Positions 46,415-58,013 of a stretch of DNA of 64,000 bases are shown piece after piece. A program made the translations under genes and the position numbers. The notes below the pieces were generated by a model. That model had not been told where the DNA came from and did not search any database. It was given only the letters and a program-made list of their open reading frames with translations. The stretch is taken from contig CM032120.1 in NCBI GenBank assembly GCA_018894105.1, positions 30,092,710-30,156,709 on the forward strand, given 5' to 3'. The DNA is from Jacaranda mimosifolia. Its lineage: Eukaryota > Streptophyta > Magnoliopsida > Lamiales > Bignoniaceae. Position 1 is the stretch's first letter. Every line of letters starts with the position of its first letter.

Positions 46415-49023
46415 TGTGTTTGTACTTATTTTAAATTATAAAATATTGTTTTATTTGTATTGCTGTTATTTAATTTATAATTAAGGCAAAACTTAGAGAA
46501 ATTATTTAATAATGAATATTATGTTTGTAAATGATTTTTTATTGTATGTTATTTAATTAATACTCATAAATAATGGCATTATTCGAGCTTTTACGTACTA
46601 ACTTGAGGGTAAGATCATTGAACTCTAATTATGTACTGTTGCGGTTAAAAGATCAAATAACTACTCAAAGAGAACGGCACATGCATAGCGATGTTCTACT
46701 ACTTTTTTGTGTGGTAGTGTGTGTGTGTGTGTGTGTGTATTATCTCAATTCCAGTAGATAAGTTAATTTTTTTCTAAAATTTCATTCTTAGGTACTATTC
46801 CAAGGAGTCTATGTACCGCTAAATGTACCCAACATTTATATTATAAAATAAAATGTTAATATAATTATGTATAATTTAATTATTATAATTATCTCACTCG
46901 AGGAATAGCAAAATAAATAGTTTCTAATGCATTTTCATGAATCTTTATTTAAATTTTTTTTTTTTTACTTTTATCAACTAGCTAGTGATTTTTTGATTTA
47001 CTTATTTATTTTCTTTGGGGGTTGGGGGTTGAACCTCAAATAAATCACAATGCATTCCCCCCCCCCCCTTCTTTGAGTTCTTAAGATTGCAGCCGGAACT
47101 TCATTAATTAATAGTTTGCTATCGTACCTAAAGCATTACCATGGTATTAAAATTAATTGAAAATATTATCATAATTCATAAAGAACATAAGGGGTACGTA
47201 CACGTATATTTCCAGATAGGATCTTTCACTAATTTGTCTCATCTGTTGTTGGAATAATAGAAAGGCATTTGGTTAGAGAAATTATAATTAGTATCATTGA
47301 AAATATGCAAGTTAGGTGAGATGTAACGCAAGAACGCCTCGTCACGGAAAAGGAAGTAACCCACTAATACTTGTCTTTGCTATAACTTTATATCCATGCA
47401 AAACATACGCTTTATATATATTCTTCTATTCTAAATAAATTAAATGTTGAAAAATGAAATAAAAATAATCAAATCAAGGAGCTTGACGTGGACTTTTTGG
47501 ATTATTTAGAATATTAAATACTATTTTAATTTACTATGATACCTGAATTAAGTTACTTTAAAGAAGGATCATTTATGAATGTTAGAAAAATTAGCAAGTC
47601 CTTTGAAAGAAAGGAGAGCTTTAGTTTATAAAGTTTAAATAAATAGATCAATGGATATTTAAGTTTTTAATAGTTTAATTATAGTAGTTCAATGATTTTA
47701 TTATTATTTTTTGTATTGGGATCATATGTTCAGATAAAGTATCTGATAATAGTTAGTCAATTAGATGTGTTTTAATATTAGGTAGAATAGAAATTGATTA
47801 ACACATTTTAATGGGAGACGAAGACGAGTTAGATACTTTTTCTTTTATTGAAATAAGAATTGGTGATTATATAAAATTCACCAGGCTTGTTTTAATGTCA
47901 AGAGTCCGAATTATACTGTAGAGGGAATTTCTTGTATGGGGCTTTTTCGAGTATCTAAATTCTAAGGAAAGACAGGACCCATAATAAAAGAGAATATAGT
48001 CAATGAAAGCAGTCAAGTAAAGAACCACTACAAGATTCATGGGCTTTCCAAATGAATGAAACAAGCATAGGATCATTCAAACCACTTTCATTTATTAAAT
48101 GTGCCATAATGCTTATTTTTCTCAGTTTTTTTTCTATATTTCATCTCTTATTCTATTTCATAAATATATGTTAAGTCTATTAAATAATTTTTTATATAAA
48201 TAATTAATTGAATATCAGATACGCGTAACATATATTCATCAAATTAGAATCCGCCGGATGAAATATAAAATGAAATAGAAAATTCAAAATGTGCTTATTT
48301 ATACTCTATAATAAAATACGAGATAAATACAACCATAAATTTTACCCCAAAGTATTCTCTCAAGTTGGCCACAGCATGGTTATCAAGGTTAAATATGACC
48401 TCAATTTCAATGATGTGGATTAAATTTGAATATTATATTTGACAGATACAAATTATGCAATGAGTCCGTGGATATACATAGATATCGAATCTATATATAT
48501 AAATACTCAAATTTAAAAATAAGAGGTGAATTTGAATACTTCCCTTGCTCTCCTCCAGTATAGGATATTGCATGTGGTTTTTTCATAAAAAAAAAGAAGA
48601 TTAAAATTGCGATTTTTTCTGCCAAAACCACCCTTCTATTATTATAAAACATAAAATAAAATTTTGTTTTCGTGTTGCACTAGTCAGAATTTTTATTTGA
48701 GATAACACAGGCGTTGATCGACTTACAAAAGATTTAATGACAATATATTATTAGGTTCTTAACATACCACGTATATACGAAATTTTCAATGTTAAAATGG
48801 TGCATTAGCATCACCAGATCATCAAATTCAATTTTTATTAAGAAACAGATCTTAAATTCGTTTTGCCAATTTAGTTGTAAATTTTAGGGAATAACAAATG
48901 TATTACATGAAATGGGATCATTGGTTCACTCATTGGCATAAATAAGGGGACTGTAATACTGAAGGGCATAAGAGACAATTGAATGAAGAAGTATGTATGT
49001 TAAATCTAATAATACAAAATAAG
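44041..49023. other. AT-rich intergenic DNA with microsatellites
   Basis: No gene signature in about 5 kb. Simple repeats: (AT)n near 45822-45843, (AC)n(AT)n near 46384-46413, (GT)n near 46716-46738, C run near 47058-47068. Short open frames are unsupported. Confidence 0.5.
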
Positions 49024-49383
49024 AAGGTGTTTGGGTGAGCTTATAAGTTTTTCAAAACATCTTTATAAGATGTTTGAGAGCGCCTTATAAGACGTCAAAA
49101 TATGTTTGGTAAATTTTTTTAGAAAAGAGCTTATAAGCTTCTAAAATAAGATGTTAGGAATTTACAAGCTCTTTTTAAAAAAGTTAGGAATTCCTAATTT
49201 ATTTTTAGGATTTTGACAAGCTCTCTTAATTTTAAGGATATTATTATAAAATTGACATTATTAATATCTTATAAGCTCCAAGATCTTATTTTATCCAAAC
49301 ACTTTAAGAAATTATTTTTAAAAAAAAGATCTAATGTCTTATGAGCTCGAAAAATATCTTATCTAAGTCTTTTTGGACAAACT
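49024..49383. mobile_element. hAT-like MITE with GGTGTTTGG ends, copy 1
   Basis: It begins AAGGTGTTTGGGTGAGCTTA and ends CTTTTTGGACAAACT. The body is full of CTTATAAG and AAGAGCTTATAAGCTT-type palindromes. The flanks AAAATAAG and AAAATAGA match at 6 of 8 positions, as a decayed 8-bp duplication. A related element is at 62139-62496. Confidence 0.6.
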
Positions 49384-52353
49384 AAAATAGAAAACCATAT
49401 GCTTCTATGTGGGATGCAGCTGTTGTTATTTTGTAACCACCAAAATTGAGCCCAGTTACGAAAAGAGGTTAAGTTTCATACAAAGATCCAAATAGTTAAT
49501 TTCCATGTTTCTAATTACAATATATGATACTTAGATCTTGCCCATGCAGCCAGGTTGTGAGTGTGATTTGCTACATTAGCTAATCTGCAGGGGATGAATT
49601 TAAATTTTCATTTCCTCCATTTAGACCAAAATGCTTGAACATTAGAATGAGGGGCTTCGATGTCCAATCAATATATAGGATCAACTTAATTTGTTGTCCA
49701 GCTCCAGCATGGAGATAACAATAATTTGTTGTCTTCAAGCATCTCTTGGCCCTGGCAACAAAAAGAAGTTCCACACTTCCACACCACAACTGCTAGCCGC
49801 AAAAGCCGAACCATCAATCAAGGATATACTCTACCTTACATTACTTAACCCAACACCTCTTGGAATTTGGATCTAGCTAGCTTATTGGATTTATTTTTTT
49901 AATTTATTAACTAATTTTTTCAATATTTATATTATTATATATAGCACAGTACTTAGGTATTGATCTAATTGCATAATTTTAGCCAATTGTAGAATTTTTA
50001 GAATTTTGAATTTTTTTTAATTCAATTAAAAGAATTATTGTTGTTTATTTTTATTTTTTTTAATTTATTCTAATACAACCAACTTATCTATTATAATTAA
50101 AATATCATGTTGTATTTATCCAAATTACAATATAAGTTTTTATCTTATAAGATAATTATAAAACATCCACAATTATATTTTTATCATAAATTTAGAATTT
50201 AATTAAAAGATACTTTTAAGCACCATATGTAGTTCTCTTATCATAAAATTCTATCTTATAAATTCAATTTATCACAAGATTAACAAATAAACCTCTCGTT
50301 TGTTTTGCATGTAAATTTTATTATTCTACAATTATTCTTTTTATATTTTATTTTTGTATTATTTGTGCTACCATTCTATATTTTTATTCAATTTTATTTA
50401 ATTATAAAATCCCCCCCCCCCCCAAGTAGCATGAATAATGATGTTAATTTCTTTTTGATTTTTAATTTAAAGTTCGTTTCGTACTAAGTTTTTAATATTT
50501 TCTTATAACATATATGTATATCGTTTTTATTTTGTTTTCATTCAAAATTAATTAGATATTATTCTAATATATTTAAAATTTTACCAATGTTATTACTTTG
50601 TTATTTTCTCAATATTTGTTTAAAATTAAAATTTTTATGGTTTTAGGATTATAATTTTTATATTAGTTGAAAATATCAACATGCAATATTTTTGTATTTA
50701 AATTATGATATTTTAAGTATTCATTTTCAAAATTAAACTATTTTCTAATATTTTTGTATGTTCATTTGAAAATTATCTTTAATATTGTATTTTTATTTTA
50801 CTACTATTTTAAATGCAGCTCTCTCGATTTAATTATATAGAAAATATAATACATACTTCATATTTGAGTAATTGCCTCAAATAATGTGATATTTTGAAAT
50901 ATTCAAGAATGTTGCAATAGTTCATTAAGTTTTTGAAATTATTCTAATTTTCTTATCAAATGAATGAAAAAGTAGTAATATATGTTTCTTCATAAAATAT
51001 TCATTAAAATTATTAGCCCTTGATTTACCTATTTCTAATTATGTGAACATAAGAAAGAAATTTTTTTATCTTTTATATATAACATCATGTAACTTGATAA
51101 TTTTATTTCAATTAGTTCATCTTTACTTATTTAGTATATTTTTATAAGAAAATAACTTTATTTCTCTTTCAATAAATAAATAACCTATTTATAATAAATT
51201 ATGTATATACAGGTAGAAATCCAAATCTCATTGCTAAATAAATACCTTTTATATAATTAATGTATTTCATATTTTATTAATTTATATTCACTTTTATAAT
51301 ATTAACTATTGAAAACTAAATCCATATACAAAGTAATGAAATTACCTAATAAATATGAGCTATAAAAAATATTAAGCTTAATTTTTATCATATAAAGAGT
51401 TAAAAAATTTTGTCTTTTAATTTACTTATATATTTTTATCTAAAAAAATTTAAAATTTATCCAATGAAGTAGTTGATAACAAACTTATTTTGAAAAAGCA
51501 ATCGATTTTTTATATTCAATAAAATTCTTTTGTATTTATATAGGTATAATCATTTTATTTTTAGCTAAAGTAATACATTATTCAATTAATAGAATTATTC
51601 AAACATTCAGTCAAAGTAAATTATTTTTATATCTTAATTAGATGATTACTTTCTCAACAACTTAAAATTTTAAATATATAGAGCTTTTAAATAATTTCTA
51701 TTAAATATATTTCAAAAGTAAAAGATTATCTTATCAATCATAATTATTTCTTAATAATGTGACTTGCTTAAAAAAATTTATTTGTTACTTATGAAAAGCA
51801 TAGATGCATATTTATTTGAAATACCAAATCATCACTTTCTTATTAAAGAGTTAGAAATTTGAAAAATGAATAATTATAAATTAATTAATTTGTAAATCAT
51901 AAATTTATCAAAATTTTTAAAATTTAATTATTTTTTATGATGATATTCTTTTTAGATATGTAAAATAGTTTTAGATATATGTAAAACCACATATATAGAA
52001 TATACCAAATAATTTAATTTGAAGAATTTATTTCAAATATAAAAATTTACAATCTACAACATCTATACATTCCTTTATTTTTATATTCTTAATTTAAATT
52101 ATTTTAATATTTTAACAATATAATAATGGAAAACTCATTTTCAATTATTTGAAATATATTTTTTTTACAAGGTATATATATAGTTGACATAGTTGAAAAT
52201 TTTCAAAAGTTTTACAAATAACCACTTAAATAGTAAGTGATATCAATTTTTTTTTTCAGTCTATTTAGTTACAGAATTTTATATTTATATCATGTATATT
52301 TATTTTTATATTTTTGCTTATTAGATTTCACAAAAGAGTCTTTTTAAAATGAC
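49384..52353. other. Very AT-rich DNA, nothing recognised
   Basis: About 3 kb without a credible gene. A C run lies at about 50410-50423. A short less AT-rich stretch (49690-49875) has open frames on both strands, but no known protein motif. The region may belong to a large decayed element that ends near 54731. Confidence 0.4.
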
Positions 52354-52356
52354 TAA

Positions 52357-52564
52357 GGGCTTGTTCTTCTGTGTTTTGGGAAAAAAATTTCCAACCACAA
52401 AAAAAGGCCAAAATGCAGGCATATTTCCCAATATTTCTTCCAAAATACTACAATTTTTTACCCAAAAAACCTCTCACAATTCATTCAAAAAAACCCTACA
52501 CCTTAAAATGCACACCTAACCCCCTCATTTTCTCACTATATCTTTCACATCACTCATTCATTTA

Positions 52565-52610
<46 letters not shown>

Positions 52611-53904
52611 TTACATATATGAAAATATTAAAATTTTACTACTTAAAAAATTCTAGAACTTATGTTTACAAATTTAATTAAGCTAATTGTTGAGAAAATT
52701 AATTAAATTTAATAAACAATTTATTTACTAAATAATATATTAAATTACTTATTAATTAAATAATCTGTTAGTTATACTTAATATTTAATTAATTTATTAA
52801 ATATTATATTTATTCATTTAATAAATAATTTAAGATGTTTTAATTTGATATAATAAATAATTTGTCTTCTTCAAAAAACTAATCTTCCTTAAATTTATTC
52901 ACATTTATTAAAAAATATTATAAAAAATTAGTTATAGTGTGATATTTATTTAATAATATTTTAAGTTTAATAAATTAATATTAATACAATTAAAATAATT
53001 ATTGAGAAAATTAATTAAAATTAAGTATTTTTTTTTATTGTTACTAAGTAATTTATTTATTAAATAATGTATTAGTTAAATAATGAGTTAAAGTAAATAA
53101 ATAACTTATTAAATTAATTTATTTAATTATTTAAATAAATTATTATGTATATATTAGTTATGTTTCACATTTCACATATAATTAAATATTACGCTTATTT
53201 ATTTAATAAATAATTTAAGATGATTTAGTTTCATATAATATAAATTAATTATATTTTTAATTTAATGAATCGTTATTAAGTGTTATATATATATTTATAT
53301 ATTTTATTTTATTTAAATAAATAACAAAATTTTATTTATACATAAATTCTAAATAATAAAGAGTTAAATAATTATATTTTATGAAATAAATAATAATTAG
53401 TTTATAATTAATGTACAATAATAATTTTTTTTATATAAGCCGATATCAACAATTATGATATAATTATAATATTAGCCGATTTTTTATAATTAAGATATAA
53501 TTATAATTTCATAAATAATTAATATTTATTAATAAATTCATAAAAATATAAATTTTGAAATAAAGCACCAATTGAATTAATTACACATTATTTTATTACA
53601 ATATATATCAATTATTACATACACACACACATCATCCAACTATAAATATATACATATATAAAATATTATATAAAAAAATTATTTTCACTGTATAAACCCA
53701 AAAAAAAAACAAACTGATTTGACATCAATAGTAAAGTTTGTCTTCCTCAAAACAAAATGAAACAAACAACTCATTCTCAAATCATTTTTTATATTTCCCC
53801 AAAACAAAAAGAAACGATTAACATATTTTTCTAAATTTTTCCCCAAAAACCCATTCTCTCAAAAGTTTTTCTAGAAAATAGCCAAAACATAGGAGAACAA
53901 GGCC
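52357..53904. mobile_element. PIF/Harbinger-like non-autonomous element, copy 1 (1548 bp)
   Basis: The left end GGGCTTGTTCTTCTGTGTTT and the right end AAACATAGGAGAACAAGGCC are inverted copies. The flanks are TAA on both sides (52354-52356 and 53905-53907), the 3-bp duplication of PIF/Harbinger elements. The interior is non-coding and strongly AT-rich, with a long (CA)n run at about 52568-52605. A close relative with the same internal order lies at 59993-61515. Confidence 0.85.
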
Positions 53905-53907
53905 TAA

Positions 53908-54994
53908 GGGTGTCAAATGAAAAAGTTTGATTAAAAGTAAGTATCTATTAAATTATTTATATATTTTATACCTATGAAAGAAACTTATGCAAGATTGAAA
54001 TTTTATTTTAAATCGAATATTAAAAATTTACTTATTATTTTACAACCATTTAGATAATACATGTCATTTGATAATTTTAAAAATAATAAAATAACTATAT
54101 AGATATGGAATATTAAAAAATATTTTAGCTTATAAAACATTGCATATTATGAACTACTTACTAAATTGATGATCAAATAATAACCTAATATAAGTTATTT
54201 TTATAGATGAAGTATAAAGAGATTATGTATTTATTTCAATAAAAAATAATTGACAGTTTAAAAATATCAAATTTCATAAAAATTGTAACTGTCGTTTCCA
54301 TATTATTAAGAATCATGCCAAAAAGCTTTTTATTTTATAAAATCATTTGCATGCCATATCAAAATATGTATATATTAATATACATCTAATTGAAAAGGTG
54401 CACTTTATATAATTTTCTGCTCCTTTTTTATCTTCTCAATTCTTTCATTTATTTTGTAAAACTTTATCATTTTAAAAGTTTATGTATAATTTTTAAATTT
54501 AGTGTTAGCAATTCTTGATATTTTGCAACTTATTTATAAATTATCTTTAAATGTAATATTTTCAATTGAAATATTCATATTATTTTATTTAATTAGTAAT
54601 AATTTTTTTCTTTAAATATTAAAAATAATTACAATTTATTTTTATTTAAAGTAAAATATTAAATATTATTATAAAATAAATTATTTTAGTATCAAAATTA
54701 TTTTCAGTGCATTGCATCGGCACATGCTAGTATATATATTAAAAATTATTTGAAATACATTGCAAAGAAATATTACCCATCATTTGATTTAATATATGTA
54801 TTTAATTTAGTCATATAATTTAATTTAATTAGTTTATTTATACACATATTTTTGAGTATACTAAACAAACAAAAAGTAAAAAAGTTCTCTCATCTTCCCC
54901 ATAGTATTTATTTTTTATTTTTTAAAAAAGTATTGTTTCATTTGATATATCAAGCTAATAAATGTGAATAGTTATTACATAAAAATTAGTAAAT
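53908..54994. other. AT-rich DNA, no gene
   Basis: No protein signature. It contains the possible Helitron terminus at 54707-54731. Confidence 0.4.
54707..54731 (+). other. Possible Helitron 3' terminus
   Basis: GTGC, a 9-base loop, and GCAC form a small hairpin (54707-54723). Three bases later comes CTAG followed by T (54727-54731). A short hairpin shortly before CTRR with insertion ahead of a T is the usual plant Helitron 3' end. The motif is short, the stem is only 4 bp and no 5' end was found. Confidence 0.35.
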
Positions 54995-54997
54995 ATT

Positions 54998-55686
54998 CAC
55001 TATAAGAAAACACCATTTCACTAACAAAAAAATTGTGACGAAGAGGGTTCCGTCATAGTCCGAATACAATTATTATGGATTTTTGGTGGATTACTAACAA
55101 ATTTAATAAACTAAGCAAAAATATTTATTAGTGATGATACTTGTGATAGATATGAGTAATATATATTGATATGAAGAGTCCATCACAAATTTCATAACTC
55201 TAAATATGATTTTTTGATCCGTGATGAAAATTTCATCACAAAATTAGTTTTGTGACGCACTTTATTTTTTTCATAAAACTAATTAGTGACGAAGTATGTA
55301 CTAATAGATTTATGAAATAAATCCATTATAAATTTAATGAAATCTATCATTATGTAATGGATTTTTCATAAACCCGTTAATATATGCTTGGTCATTGATT
55401 AGTTTTGTGGCAGAAATAAAGTGCATCACAGATCTAATTTTGTGATGAAATTTCCGCCATGGATCAAAAAATCATATTTAGAGTTATGAAATTTATGATG
55501 GACTCTTCATATCAATATATATTTACTTCATATATATCATGAGTGTCACTATTAATATATATTTCTACACATTTTTTTAAAATTCATTAGTAATTCATTA
55601 AAAATCCATCACAATGGTCTTCAAACTGTGATGGAATCCTTTTCATCACAAAATTTTTGCTAGTGCAGGGGTATTTTGTTGTAGTG
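54998..55686. mobile_element. Non-autonomous CACTA element with foldback structure (689 bp)
   Basis: The left end CACTATAAGAAAACACC and the right end GGTATTTTGTTGTAGTG are inverted copies of the CACTA type. The 3-bp flanks are ATT on both sides (54995-54997 and 55687-55689). Nearly the whole element is an inverted repeat: GAGTCCATCACAAATTTCAT near 55176 pairs with ATGAAATTTATGATGGACTC near 55488, and TTTTTTGATCCGTGATGAAA pairs with a block near 55445. It has no coding capacity. Confidence 0.9.
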
Positions 55687-55689
55687 ATT

Positions 55690-57040
55690 TTTAATTATAT
55701 ATGGTCATAATTTATCATTGTATACATTTAATTTTGATAAATGTAATTTTTAGATTAATTAATTAAATTTGAGTAGGAGGACAATAAAGTAAACCCTACC
55801 AAAATCCATTGGATTAATTTTAGTAGCTACAAGTATGGATCAGCTTGATATTTTAATTGGTTTATGAGCCTAAATAAACTAATACTGCACTCATTAAGCT
55901 ACCTACTAAACAGTTGATTAAACTTTTAAGTGTTGGCTGCAACCAATCGTTCAGTATATATATTCCCTCCACTTGATAGTTATTTTGTCCATGTTCGTAA
56001 CTTTTATTTTTAATGTCCCTCTTCATTTGTCCACAATATATATATATATATATATATATCTTGAATAGATGGGACCTATGAACTTTGTCCAATACTGCAG
56101 CTTAAAGCGCCTTCTGTATATAAATTAACAAGAATTAATATGTTTAATTATTAGTCATCATAAAATTATTACAAGACTTTACAGCTAGCTAGAGTCCAAG
56201 TAAGAGCGGCGCAACCTCTCACCTCTCCATATAAATATACATGTTAATCTTATTAGCATGCAACGCACTCACATTATGACCACAAAATAACTGAAGTTGT
56301 TAGGTTAATAATCTACTGAAATTGTGTTAAACTGTCTGAAACTTCAGATTCTTGTAGTAAAACGAAATGTTTTCTTAATTATATGTGCCTGAAAATTCTT
56401 AGATATGCTCGTAGCTGCTGATGATTACTGAATGGAGATCATTAAACTAAACCCAAGTAGCAATAGGAATATTTTGAATGCGATTATTTTAGACCCCTCT
56501 GAATGTACTGAGTCCAAGTTATATATGGGAATCATGTGATAGAAGATCTGAAGCAGGCGTTGCAGAGATTTTAACTCCTTATATTATAGGTAGAGGGTTG
56601 TTTTCTTCGAACTAGATAATTTGGACCAAATATTCCTCTTGACTAATATCTTAACGTTAAATTGGACTAACCACATGATTATATTCAATCTAATCTCTGT
56701 TAAGTACATATATAGAGATAGGTCGATCTCTGTCTTGTTATCCATCACAAGCACATTACATTCCCTCTCTCCAAGAAATCATAACCTTTTGAATTTTTAA
56801 TATAGATATCAATCATTTCACATGTCATAGATATTCCAATGATGTAATCATCTCAACAAACATATTGGTAGAGACAGAGGTGGGAGTAGTACCACACTGA
56901 GCTGGTAAACTTGAATATTTTCTCCCTATTAGTCCTTTAAAATGCAATGTATAGGGATATAATATGATGCTAGCCATGTGTTGGAGGAATCCTGACCTGT
57001 CAAGTTTCAGCTCTTTTCCCTGCCTTTTTGAACCTCTTTC
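55690..57040. other. Intergenic DNA upstream of the small gene at 57060
   Basis: No gene was seen. An (AT)n run lies at about 56036-56059. The last few hundred bases probably contain the promoter of the next gene. Confidence 0.4.
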
Positions 57041-57047
57041 TATATAA
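57041..57047 (+). promoter_or_regulatory. TATA box before the 155-codon frame
   Basis: TATATAA in the context CTTTCTATATAAGCTC. Only 13 bp separate it from the ATG at 57060, so transcripts starting ~30 bp downstream would miss that ATG. Confidence 0.6.
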
Positions 57048-57059
57048 GCTCTTTATTGC

Positions 57060-57527
57060 ATGGATCATCTAGCCGTGAATTATCCTTCAAATAATTCCAT
57101 GGGGCATGAGCAAATTATTACTCGATATCCCTTTATGAAGAAGCAGATTATGCTGCAAATGGATTTTCAAGATTCGAGTGGGGTTCGTTGGAGGGGTAGA
57201 TATGAGAGGCTCAACAGCGGAGATGAGAAGGGTACTATCAGCACAAGACGGCTATGGATGAAGAAAGCACATGGAAGAGTTAAAGGCGTGAAGCTATTGC
57301 GTACTAGAAAGTTGAATTGGAAGCCTTTTTCGATTATAGTTTTATTGTCAACAAAGATTGGTAAGATTTATGCTGGTTTTGTGAAAAGAATGACGATGGA
57401 TGATGAACAAGCATGTCCTGCCATTGTCTTGTCTTGCCAGTGGGGTCTTCCTGTCTTTTCTCATTCCTCTATCAACACCAGAAAGAACTCAATCCCATGT
57501 TACTGTGTTCCAAATATTAAATGTTAA
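57060..57527 (+). CDS. Small intronless gene of unknown function (155 codons; start probably 57099)
   Basis: The open frame is 155 residues from ATG 57060, or 142 from ATG 57099 (MGHEQIITRYPFMKK). I prefer the second because the TATA box at 57041 would start transcripts near 57072. The middle is very basic (RLWMKKAHGRVKGVKLLRTR, then KLNWKPFSIIVLLSTKIGKI). It is followed by YAGFVKRM and a block PAIVLSCQWGLPVFSHSS with a look of conservation. No signal peptide is seen. One hydrophobic patch (FSIIVLLSTKIG) is too short to be sure of a membrane span. I cannot name the family. It looks like a lineage-restricted plant protein. It converges on the minus-strand frame ending at 57714, with 186 bp between the stops. 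Confidence 0.6.
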   Translation: MDHLAVNYPSNNSMGHEQIITRYPFMKKQIMLQMDFQDSSGVRWRGRYERLNSGDEKGTISTRRLWMKKAHGRVKGVKLLRTRKLNWKPFSIIVLLSTKIGKIYAGFVKRMTMDDEQACPAIVLSCQWGLPVFSHSSINTRKNSIPCYCVPNIKC

Positions 57528-57713
57528 TTCTCATTAGAATTCATTTGTGATTAAACTGCTTATTTCATGTGAAAATATTGTACTTTAACAATATACACTG
57601 CAGCAAATACATTCAAATTAGTGATCAATACATATACACAAATCAAGATTCAGTCTGCTTGCATATAATATATATGTGATAAACATGTATTCAATTCCCT
57701 GATATGAACTTAA

Positions 57714-57977
57714 TTAGTATCTGGGAAGGCCACTCAGCCCACCTTTGGATGCAAATCCAGTCATGAATATCACATAAGACTCTTTACGGCTCAATTCAGA
57801 GACAAAAAGCATCCCCATCTTCACCTTCTTTGAAATGCTCCTATGCTTGCTTGGACCCCTATTTTCGTCGGGTTCTTCCTTGATGGTTTCAAGCTTCCTC
57901 TTGAGTATTTCTTCAATGTCCATCCTTGATTCTCTTCTCAAACTCTTTCTGGTCCTGCAACGCACCACCCACCACAT
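57714..57977 (-). CDS. Small candidate gene, 87 codons (start may be 57923)
   Basis: Minus-strand frame from ATG 57977 to a stop at 57714. A TATA box (58007-58013, minus strand) lies about 30 bp before the first ATG, so the leader would be almost nil. The ATG at 57923 (MDIEEILKRKLETIKEE) is then a likely start, giving 69 residues. The protein is charged (EEILKRKLETIKEEPDENRG, then KHRSISKKVKMG) and ends in a more hydrophobic part (GMLFVSELSRKESYVIFMTG, then FASKGGLSGLP). No known domain is recognised. A pyrimidine-free run before GACCAGAAAG might instead be an exon edge (GTTGCAG). Support is a TATA box, local GC content and an uninterrupted frame only. Confidence 0.4.
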   Translation of the reverse strand: MWWVVRCRTRKSLRRESRMDIEEILKRKLETIKEEPDENRGPSKHRSISKKVKMGMLFVSELSRKESYVIFMTGFASKGGLSGLPRY

Positions 57978-58006
57978 TTTGCCGACACCCTTTTTCTTTT
58001 CAATTC

Positions 58007-58013
58007 TATATAT
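58007..58013 (-). promoter_or_regulatory. TATA box for the minus-strand small gene
   Basis: Minus-strand reading CATATATAGAATTG. It lies ~30 bp before ATG 57977. Confidence 0.5.

Noticed and set aside
49580..49876. Overlapping frames on both strands in a less AT-rich patch
   Set aside because: No start context, promoter or motif. Too short to support.
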